Shown: positions 49,677 through 57,277 of the stretch, piece after piece | Layout: each line of letters begins with the position of its first letter | Position numbering within the stretch: position 1 is the first letter of the stretch | Assembly: GCF_002886255.1 (NCBI RefSeq) | Contig: NZ_KZ614149.1 | Location: 1,178,001-1,242,000, forward strand | DNA length: 64,000 bases | Source: Alteribacillus bidgolensis | GTDB taxonomy: Bacteria > Bacillota > Bacilli > Bacillales > Marinococcaceae | Direction: 5' to 3' | The notes under the pieces: model-generated | The model's input: the letters and a program-made list of their open reading frames with translations, nothing else | Databases searched by the model: none | What the model was told of the DNA's origin: nothing | Program-made: the position numbers and the translations under genes

Positions 49677-50696
49677 ATGAAACCAGCATTATTTACCTCT
49701 TATTCGATCAAAAACATAACATTAAAAAATCGAATTGTGATGTCTCCCATGTGTATGTATTCTTGTTTTAACCAGGATGGAGAAATAACGGATTGGCATC
49801 TTTATCATTATATAACCAGGGCCATGGGGCAAGCTGGTCTTATATTTACGGAGGCTGCTGCTGTAACCCCTCAAGGTCGTATCTCACACGAAGACCTTGG
49901 TATTTGGGATGACAGTCAACTAGAAGGATTAAAAAAACTAACTAGAACAGTTAAAGAATATGGTTCTCATATTGGAATTCAGCTCGCTCACGCCGGCCGA
50001 AAAGCTACAGTAGATGGACCGATTATCGCTCCCTCTCCCATCCCTTTTAATGACGACATCAAAACGCCAGATGAAATGAGCGAATCAGACATTCATGAAA
50101 CCATTAAAGCTTTCAAAAATGCGGCGAAACGGGCAATCGAAGCAGGATTTGATGTATTAGAAATACACGCAGCGCACGGATATCTGATTAATGAATTTCT
50201 TTCTCCTCTCACCAATCACCGTACAGACAGCTACGGAGGATCACTAAAAAACCGTTACCGATTTTTAGAAACAATCATCAAAGAAGTGAGAAAGATTTGG
50301 AATGGACCACTATTTGTCCGGATCTCTGCAAATGAATACGAAGAGTATGGAAACAAAATAGAGGACTTCATTCAGCTGGCATCGTGGATGAAGCAGGACG
50401 GTGCAGACCTTGTGGACTGCAGCTCTGGCGGTATCACACCTAAAAGACCTCATGCGTTTCCAGGTTTTCAAGTTCCAAACGCAGAAACCATCCGCAAAAA
50501 AGCGGGATTATCAACAGGAGCTGTAGGTTTAATTACGAGCGGCATTCAAGCCGAAGAAATTTTGCAAAATGAACGAGCTGATCTCGTGTTTATTGGAAGA
50601 GACTTGCTGAGAAATCCATACTGGCCGCTTAAAGCAGCGAAAGAACTGAATTACTCTCTTGAGGGTCCTAAACAGTATGATAGGGGCTGGAAGTAA
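49677..50696 (+). CDS. namA: NADPH dehydrogenase NamA (old yellow enzyme)
   Basis: A 339-residue FMN flavoprotein of the YqjM class that reduces activated C=C bonds, with a likely role in detoxifying electrophiles. Cys26 and Tyr28 (PMCMY) match the YqjM-specific redox-tuning residues. IQLAHAGRKA, the HAAHGYLINEFLSPLTNHRTD block with the substrate-binding His pair, and FIGRDLLRNPYWPLKAA near the end are all present. AGGAGG precedes the ATG. It is monocistronic. Confidence 0.95.
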   Translation: MKPALFTSYSIKNITLKNRIVMSPMCMYSCFNQDGEITDWHLYHYITRAMGQAGLIFTEAAAVTPQGRISHEDLGIWDDSQLEGLKKLTRTVKEYGSHIGIQLAHAGRKATVDGPIIAPSPIPFNDDIKTPDEMSESDIHETIKAFKNAAKRAIEAGFDVLEIHAAHGYLINEFLSPLTNHRTDSYGGSLKNRYRFLETIIKEVRKIWNGPLFVRISANEYEEYGNKIEDFIQLASWMKQDGADLVDCSSGGITPKRPHAFPGFQVPNAETIRKKAGLSTGAVGLITSGIQAEEILQNERADLVFIGRDLLRNPYWPLKAAKELNYSLEGPKQYDRGWK

Positions 50697-50840
50697 GTGA
50701 AATGTTACGACAGAAAAGCAGCGGAGCAGATACTTTTTCTATAGCTCCACTGCTATTCTGGCTTGAATCTCCTCACAATAACCATTTCTTTCTCATTTTA
50801 CCTCTATCGTAAGAAAATCTAGACTTTATCTCTTTAGTAT

Positions 50841-50886
50841 AAAAAAATACAACCCCGGATGCGCTTTGCAGCCAGAGTTGTATAAA
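50841..50886 (-). terminator. Terminator downstream of ricF
   Basis: On the minus strand ATACAACTCTGG / CCGGGGTTGTAT is followed by TTTTTTT, just past the ricF stop. Confidence 0.88.
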
Positions 50887-50894
50887 AACTGATT

Positions 50895-51338
50895 TTAACC
50901 GCAGCCGCAGCTTCCACCGGTGCCGCAGCCGCCTCCACATGAAGCATTATCAAAATACGGATTGCCAGTTGGCACCTTAATTGTTGGAGAAACAGCACCT
51001 GCAACTTCTGCACATATCTCATTTAGGAGCCGCTCTAATTCCTTTTCCGCTTTTTTAAAACTCGCAATCGGTTCATACAAATCAAGCTCTCGTTTAATTT
51101 GACGTACTTGTTTGGAAATGGTCTTATAATCTGGGTGATACTTCCCAAACCTCTGAACCTCATCATATTTGTCTTTCCATTCTGCAAACTCAGCGATTAA
51201 ACGTTGTGCCTTTTTATCGCTTTCCATCTGCTTTCTTGCTTGTTTATAATGTATAAAAACCTCAGACTGGAGAACGATTTGTCCAACTAAGGCAGATTCA
51301 TCTAGCAAATCAACCGAGGTTGATAAAACTGCAGACAT
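50895..51338 (-). CDS. ricF: RicF (YlbF), subunit of the RicAFT complex
   Basis: A 147-residue YlbF/YmcA-family helical protein. The helical core (EVFIHYKQARKQMESDKKAQRLIAEF) fills about 25-115, and the C-terminus SCGGGCGTGGSCGCG supplies the cysteines that help hold a [4Fe-4S] cluster in the RicA-RicF-RicT complex. In B. subtilis that complex promotes mRNA processing by RNase Y and is needed for competence, biofilm and sporulation. GGAGGTG precedes the ATG. It is the last gene of a ylbD-ylbE-unknown-ricF series. Confidence 0.93.
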   Translation of the reverse strand: MSAVLSTSVDLLDESALVGQIVLQSEVFIHYKQARKQMESDKKAQRLIAEFAEWKDKYDEVQRFGKYHPDYKTISKQVRQIKRELDLYEPIASFKKAEKELERLLNEICAEVAGAVSPTIKVPTGNPYFDNASCGGGCGTGGSCGCG

Positions 51339-51397
51339 GAGAACACCTCCGTTATTCCATTATACACGGGTTGCCCGCAATAATGAAACAACGTATT

Positions 51398-51811
51398 TTA
51401 AGGACCAGCGATTTCTATTTCAAATGATATGGTTTCGGCTTTCGATTTCCCATCATAAGAAACCGGCCTAATATCAATGGTATGCTCTCCAGGAGGCAGA
51501 CTTTTCATAATAAAAGCTGCTTGATTCATTTTGGCAGCTTCCTGTCCATTCATTTGAACGAGTAAATAACCGTCGCCGCCTTTTTCTTTCTTAGCAAGTG
51601 AAAAATCTGGTATCACACATTCAAGATATAAATCTTTATTTTTTAACTTGTATTGTAACGTCCAATCTTCTGATTCTATTCCTTTCATTTTAGCAGCTGG
51701 GACAGCAGCATCTTCTCGCACTTCAAGAATTTCTAAGGCATTCACGCCCTGCTGCCCAAAACATACAGCTGCTGTCATCAAAATAATAAAAGCTGCAAGC
51801 CCTTTTATCAT
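51398..51811 (-). CDS. Secreted protein of unknown function in the ylb cluster
   Basis: I do not recognise this 137-residue protein. It has a clear signal peptide (MIKGLAAFIILMTAAVCFG, then ALEILEV). The mature part of about 110 residues looks all-beta, with a repeated strand-turn pattern (YLLVQMNGQEAAKMNQA, PPGEHTIDIRPVSYDGKS) suggesting an Ig-like or beta-sandwich fold. There is no lipobox cysteine. It stands where B. subtilis has ylbC, but is not like a CAP-domain protein. Its ribosome site lies in the 3' arm of a terminator-like hairpin. Confidence 0.75.
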   Translation of the reverse strand: MIKGLAAFIILMTAAVCFGQQGVNALEILEVREDAAVPAAKMKGIESEDWTLQYKLKNKDLYLECVIPDFSLAKKEKGGDGYLLVQMNGQEAAKMNQAAFIMKSLPPGEHTIDIRPVSYDGKSKAETISFEIEIAGP

Positions 51812-51816
51812 ATTAA

Positions 51817-51862
51817 AAAAACCCTCCTTTGCTCATTTAGTATGCAGCATTGGAAGGTTTTT
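51817..51862 (-). promoter_or_regulatory. Terminator-like hairpin sequestering a ribosome site
   Basis: On the minus strand AAAAACCTTCC pairs with GGAGGGTTTTT (11 bp, one G-U). It is followed by further T, then AATATG, the start of the secreted-protein gene. The GGAGG of the stem is that gene's Shine-Dalgarno. The element can terminate ylbD-ylbE transcripts or block translation of the next gene. Confidence 0.7.
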
Positions 51863-51876
51863 AAACGTTTTGTACT

Positions 51877-52104
51877 TTATTTATTGTTTAATAATTTTAA
51901 AATCATGAGAACCATATCCATATTTTTCTGGAACCGTTCGAGCCGCTGCGGAATCGTTTGCCCATGATATACTTTAGAGGCTGAGATAAACTCTTCTATT
52001 TTTTCTGGATGCTTATTTAAAGTACGGTACCATTGAGGATGAAAACGGAGAAACTCCTTGTATTCTGGTTTCGTTTTAATAAGTGCATACGTTTGTGGAT
52101 GCAT
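51877..52104 (-). CDS. ylbE: YlbE family protein
   Basis: A 75-residue protein of the YlbE family, with IKTKPEYKEFLRFHPQWYRTLNKHPEKI in the first half and QTIPQRLERFQKNMDMVLMIL at the end. Function is unknown. In B. subtilis ylbD and ylbE lie together; here ylbE starts 21 bases after ylbD with AGGGAGG upstream. The related PEYKEFLRFHP and REFLQKHPRLI patterns in YlbE and YlbD suggest a shared small helical motif. Confidence 0.9.
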   Translation of the reverse strand: MHPQTYALIKTKPEYKEFLRFHPQWYRTLNKHPEKIEEFISASKVYHGQTIPQRLERFQKNMDMVLMILKLLNNK

Positions 52105-52125
52105 ATACTAATGCCTCCCTTCCGT

Positions 52126-52509
52126 TTAGAAACCTCTGAAAGAAAAAGGATCTTGCGGCGGCCGCGGCGGTCCGGACGGTTTTTGAAACTGCTGCAGTAC
52201 ACGTTGAACATTTCCCATCATACCACTAAACTGTGAGATCTGTTTCTGCAAATCTTGAATGTTTATTTGTCCGATCGTCTTCATTAAATTGGATAACGAA
52301 TCCGACTGATCTGGATTATCATTAGATTTCTCTTCTTCAGAAACTCGGAAAGGCTTCCAGTCATCATGTTCCTCCCCTAATATAACCCAATCTTGATAAA
52401 GTTGATTCCATGTACGATTTCCTTCCCTTACTTCTTTTATTAAGCGTGGATGCTTTTGAAGAAATTCACGAAAATCATGAAGTGACGGCGGCAAGGAGTC
52501 TTTGCTCAT
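52126..52509 (-). CDS. ylbD: YlbD family coat-associated protein
   Basis: A 127-residue protein of the YlbD family (spore coat-associated in annotation of homologues). The N-terminus has SLHDFREFLQKHPRLIKEVREGN and WNQLYQDWVILGEEHDDW; the C-terminus (SGPPRPPQDPFSFRGF) is proline-rich. The ATG at 52509 has GGAGGTGG seven bases upstream; the frame runs further without a ribosome site. It is the first gene of the minus-strand series to ricF. Confidence 0.88.
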   Translation of the reverse strand: MSKDSLPPSLHDFREFLQKHPRLIKEVREGNRTWNQLYQDWVILGEEHDDWKPFRVSEEEKSNDNPDQSDSLSNLMKTIGQINIQDLQKQISQFSGMMGNVQRVLQQFQKPSGPPRPPQDPFSFRGF

Positions 52510-52657
52510 AGATTTTCCACCTCCAGCAAAACTTGTTGCTTTTATCATACGCATGCGCCTTGTTTTTGTTCACCCAGATTACACTTTCTTTGCATTGTTT
52601 GGCTATTACGTTACAATAATATTGTTTAAGCAATATACACAAGAAAGGAACTACTTC

Positions 52658-53152
52658 ATGATTATGTCAAAAAATGAATTACAAGAAAGATATGCTGCTT
52701 TTATTGAAGATGCAACAGAAGAAGAGCAAAATGTGATGGAAGAAATGATTCGCGGATGGGAAGGCAAACGGAAGGGTCAATATTATTCCTTTGTTGGAAG
52801 CTGGCTGCAAACCAACAGAAATTGGAAAGATGATGAAACATATGAGGTAACTATCCCTCTTCATAAAGGATTAGAAAACCCTTTATCTATGGTACACGGC
52901 GGGGTCACTGCCACCCTTCTTGATTCAACAATGGGCGGTCTTGCAAATGAAATTACTCCTGAAGGTAAAGGATCCGTTACGTTGGAAATGAAAATTAACT
53001 ATATTAAACCTGGAAAAGGAGAAACACTACGCTGTGAATCAAAGGTTATCTCAAAGAGCAAAAGTATGATTGTAACCGAAGGAAAAGTATACAATGATGA
53101 CAATCAAGTTATAGCTTTCGGTTCCGGCACCTTTTATATTATAAACCTTTAA
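52658..53152 (+). CDS. PaaI family hotdog-fold thioesterase
   Basis: A 164-residue 4HBT-type thioesterase. The catalytic-helix motif is MVHGGVTATLLDSTMGGLA (about 84-102), followed by VTLEMKINYIKPGKGETLRCESKV. Such enzymes hydrolyse acyl- or aryl-CoA; the substrate here is not known. The ATG at 52658 has AGAAAGGA nine bases before; upstream in-frame codons lack a ribosome site and run into the divergent ylbD promoter region. Confidence 0.85.
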   Translation: MIMSKNELQERYAAFIEDATEEEQNVMEEMIRGWEGKRKGQYYSFVGSWLQTNRNWKDDETYEVTIPLHKGLENPLSMVHGGVTATLLDSTMGGLANEITPEGKGSVTLEMKINYIKPGKGETLRCESKVISKSKSMIVTEGKVYNDDNQVIAFGSGTFYIINL

Positions 53153-53273
53153 TAAAAATTCACCAGAGATGTATTTACATGTATTTAAAACGTGCAGACT
53201 TATAATTTTCAGCCGTCAGACTTTACTCATAGCAAAACATTCGGTCAAATTCAGTCCCTTTAAAACATAGATA

Positions 53274-53303
53274 AGAGCTGCCCCTTAGGACAGCTCTGTT
53301 TTT
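53274..53303 (+). terminator. Terminator downstream of the thioesterase gene
   Basis: AGAGCTG / CAGCTCT with additional CC/GG pairing, then GTTTTT on the plus strand. It lies about 120 bases past the thioesterase stop and touches the end of the convergent CBS gene. Confidence 0.75.
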
Positions 53304-53730
53304 AGTGATGTACTTCCGGCCTCTCTGAAATTTCACTGAGTGCAAACGAAGCCTCTTCATCCGTCGTAGTATCGACAGCCATATCTCCGAGCGAAGCAAT
53401 TCCTACTAGCTGTTGATTTTCAACTATCGGCAGACGACGAATTTGTTTTTCAGCCATCATCCTTGCTGCTTGGTGAATATCCATATTTGGTTCTGCCGTA
53501 ATAATATTAGAACTCATGACATCAGAAACCGATGTAGTGTTTGGTTTCTTTTCGGCAATGCAGCGCAGCACGATATCCCGGTCTGTAACCATGCCCATCA
53601 GATTTTTATCTTGCGTTACAGGTATAGAACCTACGTCATAATCTTTCATTTTCATGGCTGCATCATATACGGTTTCATCTGGTCTGCAGCATTCCACATC
53701 GGTTGTCATTACATCTTGTACAGTCTTCAT
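53302..53730 (-). CDS. CBS-domain pair protein (YhcV/YlbB type)
   Basis: A 142-residue protein made of two CBS domains: VQDVMTTDVECCRPDETVYDAAMKM with GMVTDRDIVLR, and VSDVMSSNIITAEPNMDIHQAA with QIRRLPIVENQQLVGIASLGDMA. Such modules bind adenine nucleotides; target and effector are unknown. Position corresponds to B. subtilis ylbB, but the wording of the motifs is nearer to YhcV, so I leave the symbol blank. GGAGGT lies 11 bases before the ATG at 53730. Confidence 0.85.
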   Translation of the reverse strand: MKTVQDVMTTDVECCRPDETVYDAAMKMKDYDVGSIPVTQDKNLMGMVTDRDIVLRCIAEKKPNTTSVSDVMSSNIITAEPNMDIHQAARMMAEKQIRRLPIVENQQLVGIASLGDMAVDTTTDEEASFALSEISERPEVHH

Positions 53731-53904
53731 TTTATTTTTTACCTCCCTCATTTGGATTCGATTGTTACTATGCCCAGCTTTTTTTTATTTATACTTGAGT
53801 AAAAGTTCATGAAAAGTTTCTATGCCCCGGCGTTGCATCTTCTTATTTTTCGTACTATGATTAAATAAGATTTGTATGTAACTAATAATCAGGAGGGAAT
53901 TGAC

Positions 53905-54264
53905 ATGAAAATTGAAGATTTCGATTTCCATGGAAAAGAGTTTCAATTCGGAAGTTTAGAAAGAATTATGAAAAAAAATGGCTTTATCCATGAAGGTCAG
54001 TGGGATTACGAACGCGTTACATTTGATTATAAAATGCTGGACAAAACAGATGATGCTACCTACTTTTTACGTATTCAAGCTTTTGCCGTCCAAGGAGAAA
54101 TTCCAAAAGAAGATGCAGAAGTTCAATTACTGACTCCATTCCTTGGAAGACACTATTATCCGCATGGTGTAGAATATGATGAAGATTTCCCAGATAAAAT
54201 TGTAACGAAGTGCAAAAACAAAATAGAAAGCGTGTATAATGAATTGGTGGAAGCTGATAAATAA
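53905..54264 (+). CDS. ylbA: YugN-like family protein YlbA
   Basis: A 119-residue protein of the YugN-like family, with GSLERIMKKNGFIHEGQWDYERVTFDYKM in the first half and the conserved PFLGRHYYPHGVEYDEDFP (about 86-104). Function is unknown. CAGGAGGG precedes the ATG at 53905. I use ylbA by position near the cta genes and by family; yugN is the alternative name for a paralogue. Confidence 0.8.
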   Translation: MKIEDFDFHGKEFQFGSLERIMKKNGFIHEGQWDYERVTFDYKMLDKTDDATYFLRIQAFAVQGEIPKEDAEVQLLTPFLGRHYYPHGVEYDEDFPDKIVTKCKNKIESVYNELVEADK

Positions 54265-54295
54265 GGAAGTTATAACTGCCATTACATATGTTAAA

Positions 54296-54327
54296 GAACC
54301 GGATGAATTCATATTCACCGGTTTTTC
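54296..54327 (+). terminator. Terminator downstream of ylbA
   Basis: AACCGGaTGAAT / ATTCAcCGGTT form an imperfect stem followed by TTTCTCTTT, 32 bases past the ylbA stop. Confidence 0.8.
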
Positions 54328-54488
54328 TCTTTAAACATTCGCTTCTAAAAAGCTTCAATGTGTTTTTCTGTTCAATCTAACGGTTTCATATTATAATAAT
54401 ATGTAAAAAGGAACTGGCAACGCTAAGTTAATGGCAGTGCCTTACAACAGAACTGCAGAATCAGGTATTGGTCGAAAGGAGCTTGGCT

Positions 54489-55553
54489 GTGTCATCCATT
54501 TTCAACAAAAAAATATTCTTGCGCATCTTAACAATTGTACTTATACTACTTGGCGCATACTTTATTCTGCCGGTCTCCGGTCCTATTATACTTGCACTGT
54601 TAACCGCTTTGCTTTTATCTCCAGCTGTACGGCTTATTATGGCAAAAACCGGCATCAAACGAAGTATGGCTGTTACTCTCGTGTTCACCTTATTTCTTTG
54701 TATTCTTGGTCTAAGCGGCTACATACTTGTTACACAAGTCGTTACTCAAGTTGTTTATCTTATTGAGAACCTGCCTGCTTATGTCAGTGACTTAAATCAA
54801 ACCTGGCTTAATTTTCAATATAAAATAGAAAAAGCTTACGAAGACTTGGATTTGCCTCCTGAAGTAATTCATGAGATAAATAATCAAATTACGGATATGC
54901 TAAATAATCTTCGGGATCAACTATCGAGCGGGGATTTAATCAATGAAATTACTGGCATGGTTGCAGCTATTCCAAGATATCTTGTCACATTTCTAGTTTA
55001 CTTAATCGCTCTTTTTCTATTTTTAATTGAACTGCCAAGGCTTAAACAAAAAATGCATGCTTTTATGAAAGAAGACACTTCAGAAAAATTTAAATTTATG
55101 ACATCCAGACTTTCATATGTTATTTTAGGTTTTTTCAAAGCTCAATTTTTAGTCAGCATTATCATTTTTTTAGTTACGATTGTCAGCTTATATATTTTCA
55201 CACCTGATGTGGCACTGATTATGTCAATAGTTATATGGCTGATCGATTTTATACCGATTATTGGATCTATTGCCATACTTGCCCCGTGGTCGTTGTATTA
55301 TTTCATTTCTGGAAACGTACTTACTGGAACGCAGCTTCTCATATTAGCAGCTGTTCTGCTGATTATACGACGAACCGTCGAGCCGAAAGTGATGGGGCAC
55401 CATATCGGATTATCTCCGTTAGCCACCTTGATATCGTTATATATTGGCCTTACATTATTTGGCATAATTGGTTTCATCATTGGACCACTTGCTGTTATTG
55501 CATTTACTTCAGCGAGAGAAGCAGGTATTATCAAAATGAATTTCAAAATTTAA
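54489..55553 (+). CDS. ytvI: AI-2E family membrane protein (YtvI-like)
   Basis: A 354-residue polytopic protein of the AI-2E transporter (UPF0118) superfamily. It has two membrane segments at the N-terminus (about 10-70), an extracellular helical section (about 90-150), then six more segments; WLIDFIPIIGSIAILAPWSLYYF and EPKVMGHHIGLSPLATLISLYIGL are the family signatures. The latter form is typical of the sporulation protein YtvI. The start is probably the GTG at 54489, seven bases after AAAGGAG. The function of YtvI is not known. Confidence 0.82.
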   Translation: MSSIFNKKIFLRILTIVLILLGAYFILPVSGPIILALLTALLLSPAVRLIMAKTGIKRSMAVTLVFTLFLCILGLSGYILVTQVVTQVVYLIENLPAYVSDLNQTWLNFQYKIEKAYEDLDLPPEVIHEINNQITDMLNNLRDQLSSGDLINEITGMVAAIPRYLVTFLVYLIALFLFLIELPRLKQKMHAFMKEDTSEKFKFMTSRLSYVILGFFKAQFLVSIIIFLVTIVSLYIFTPDVALIMSIVIWLIDFIPIIGSIAILAPWSLYYFISGNVLTGTQLLILAAVLLIIRRTVEPKVMGHHIGLSPLATLISLYIGLTLFGIIGFIIGPLAVIAFTSAREAGIIKMNFKI

Positions 55554-55566
55554 TAGTTAGATATAG

Positions 55567-55606
55567 AAAAGGCTGTCCTGCTTATAAAAGAGGACAGCCT
55601 TTTTCT
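55567..55606 (+). terminator. Terminator downstream of ytvI
   Basis: AAAGGCTGTCCT ... AGGACAGCCTTT followed by TTC on the plus strand, between convergent ytvI and ctaM. Confidence 0.9.
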
Positions 55607-56175
55607 TAATAATAAGGGGATATCATAATATACACAAGCACGCCAGTAATGCTGACATATAACCATAAGGGCATTGTCCAGCGCGCAATTTTTCGATGCT
55701 TCCTTACTTGATATTTAATTCCGCGCATGAAAGACAGTACAGCTAAAGGAACAATAACAATAGCAAGTATAATATGTGTTATTAAAATAAAATAATAAAT
55801 AGCTGCCATCGCTCCGCTGCCGCCGTATTCCGTTGACTCTGCTAAGTAATGATAGGTAACATACGTAATCAGAAAGAATGCGGTTGATGTAAAAGCAGCG
55901 TAAATAAAGCGGCGGTGCATTTTAATATTTTTACGTAAAATGAAAAACAAAGCAGTAAATAAAAATACAGTGGTAAAACTATTGAAAATTGCATTCAACA
56001 TCGGAAGAATCGTTAAATCAAAACCTTCTACTTCCCTGCTAAATCCATCCATAAAAAATAAAACGGTGACGAGTCCATTAATGATAATCGTTAATATAAC
56101 AGCAATCCATACATTGGTTTTGTCGTTAGCATTCTTATTTTCATTGGGTAAAGATGACTCGTTGTGATCTCCCAA
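55606..56175 (-). CDS. ctaM: Cytochrome aa3 assembly protein CtaM (DUF420)
   Basis: A 189-residue membrane protein of the DUF420 family with five membrane segments. Typical motifs are MLNAIFNSFTTVFLFTALFFI (about 60-80), HRRFIYAAFTSTAFFLITYVTYHY and HIILAIVIVPLAVLSFMRG, HRKIARWTMPLWLYVSITGV. CtaM is required for heme-copper oxidase maturation in Staphylococcus aureus and is YozB in B. subtilis. The start is a TTG at 56175, eight bases after AGGAGG. It follows a terminator at the end of ctaF and takes the place of ctaG. Confidence 0.85.
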   Translation of the reverse strand: MGDHNESSLPNENKNANDKTNVWIAVILTIIINGLVTVLFFMDGFSREVEGFDLTILPMLNAIFNSFTTVFLFTALFFILRKNIKMHRRFIYAAFTSTAFFLITYVTYHYLAESTEYGGSGAMAAIYYFILITHIILAIVIVPLAVLSFMRGIKYQVRKHRKIARWTMPLWLYVSITGVLVYIMISPYY

Positions 56176-56263
56176 TTCATTTACCTCCTTTTCACCTCTA
56201 CTGCCCCCATTATACATGAATAAAGCACATTCTATGATAGAACCTGTAACAATCAAGTGAACA

Positions 56264-56301
56264 GGAAAAACTGCTCCAAGGTTAAAAACCCGGAGCAGTG
56301 C
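56264..56301 (-). terminator. Terminator downstream of ctaF
   Basis: On the minus strand CACTGCTCC / GGAGCAGTT with T-run TTTTTCC, right after the ctaF stop. It separates ctaCDEF from ctaM. Confidence 0.85.
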
Positions 56302-56307
56302 ATTCAC

Positions 56308-56652
56308 TTAATATTTTGTTACACCTAATAGAAGGATTAATGCAATTAAAGCCGGTGTAGAAAGAACAACACCAGAAATAATGAAAGCATTCGGCCAGCC
56401 GTGGTCTTTGTCTTTAAGATGCATAAAGTAATACATTTGAAGGAAAAACTGTACCACAGCTAAAAGTAAAATAAATGGTATAGCAAATCCTACTTCAATC
56501 GTTTCTGTTGCTACAGCAATAAATGCGAGGATGGTTAAGAAAATCATGAAAGCAAAGGAGGTTACTTGAATCTTTCTCTCCTTATTGATTTTCATTATCT
56601 CTTCTTCCGACATCGAACTTTTCGTAAATGGTTTCGATAAATCATCAGACAT
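56308..56652 (-). CDS. ctaF: Cytochrome c oxidase subunit IV CtaF
   Basis: A 114-residue subunit IVB of the caa3 oxidase, with three membrane segments (about 30-50, 55-76 and 88-110) and the motif VQFFLQMYYFMHLKDKDHGW between the second and third. It helps stabilise the CuB site. GGAGGTG precedes the ATG, and the gene starts three bases after ctaE. Confidence 0.93.
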   Translation of the reverse strand: MSDDLSKPFTKSSMSEEEIMKINKERKIQVTSFAFMIFLTILAFIAVATETIEVGFAIPFILLLAVVQFFLQMYYFMHLKDKDHGWPNAFIISGVVLSTPALIALILLLGVTKY

Positions 56653-56655
56653 TTT

Positions 56656-57276
56656 TTATGCACCTCCAATTCCCATTAAATAGACAACGGTAAAGATAAA
56701 GACCCACACCACGTCAATAAAGTGCCAATATAGACTTGCTACATAAAATTTCGGCGCATTGGTCAGCGTAATGCCTGAACGGCTGTAACGAATAATTAGT
56801 GTGGTAATCCAGCAAAGTCCAAAGAGTACGTGAGCTCCGTGAAGACCAACAAGGGTATAGAAAGATGATGCAAATGCACTGGTAGTATACCCAAGGCCGT
56901 GATGGACATATTCCACGAATTCGTAAATTTCAAATCCTAAGAACCCAACACCTAATAAAACGGTCACTATCATTAAAACCAGCATGTTTTTAAAATTATT
57001 TTTCTTCATGGAAAACATTGCCAAAACACTTGTCAAAGAGCTCGTTAATAACAGCATCGTCATGATGAATACTAGCGGCATCGAAAATAATTCTTCTGCA
57101 GACGGTCCGCCAGCCGTTCCTTCTCTAAGACCTAGAAACGTACCAAAAAATGTAGCGAACATGATCGTTTCCCCGCCTAGAAAGATCCAGAAACCTAAAA
57201 ATTTATTTTTCCCTTCTAACGTTGATTTTTCCGGATGAGAAGGGAGGCCTTTTGAAAGATCAACCGAGCCTGCCAT
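56656..57276 (-). CDS. ctaE: Cytochrome c oxidase subunit III CtaE
   Basis: A 206-residue subunit III with five membrane segments. Recognisable parts are KFLGFWIFLGGETIMFATFFGTF (about 25-47), YTLVGLHGAHVLFGLCWI and the final WHFIDVVWVFIFTVVYL. Its AAGGAGG lies inside the end of ctaD, and the coding region begins one base after the ctaD stop, so translation is likely coupled. Confidence 0.97.
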   Translation of the reverse strand: MAGSVDLSKGLPSHPEKSTLEGKNKFLGFWIFLGGETIMFATFFGTFLGLREGTAGGPSAEELFSMPLVFIMTMLLLTSSLTSVLAMFSMKKNNFKNMLVLMIVTVLLGVGFLGFEIYEFVEYVHHGLGYTTSAFASSFYTLVGLHGAHVLFGLCWITTLIIRYSRSGITLTNAPKFYVASLYWHFIDVVWVFIFTVVYLMGIGGA

Positions 57277-57277
57277 A

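Noticed and set aside
50709..50755. Hairpin downstream of namA as a terminator
   Set aside because: AGCAG/CTGCT arms pair, but the loop is long and no T-tract follows, so I do not list it.
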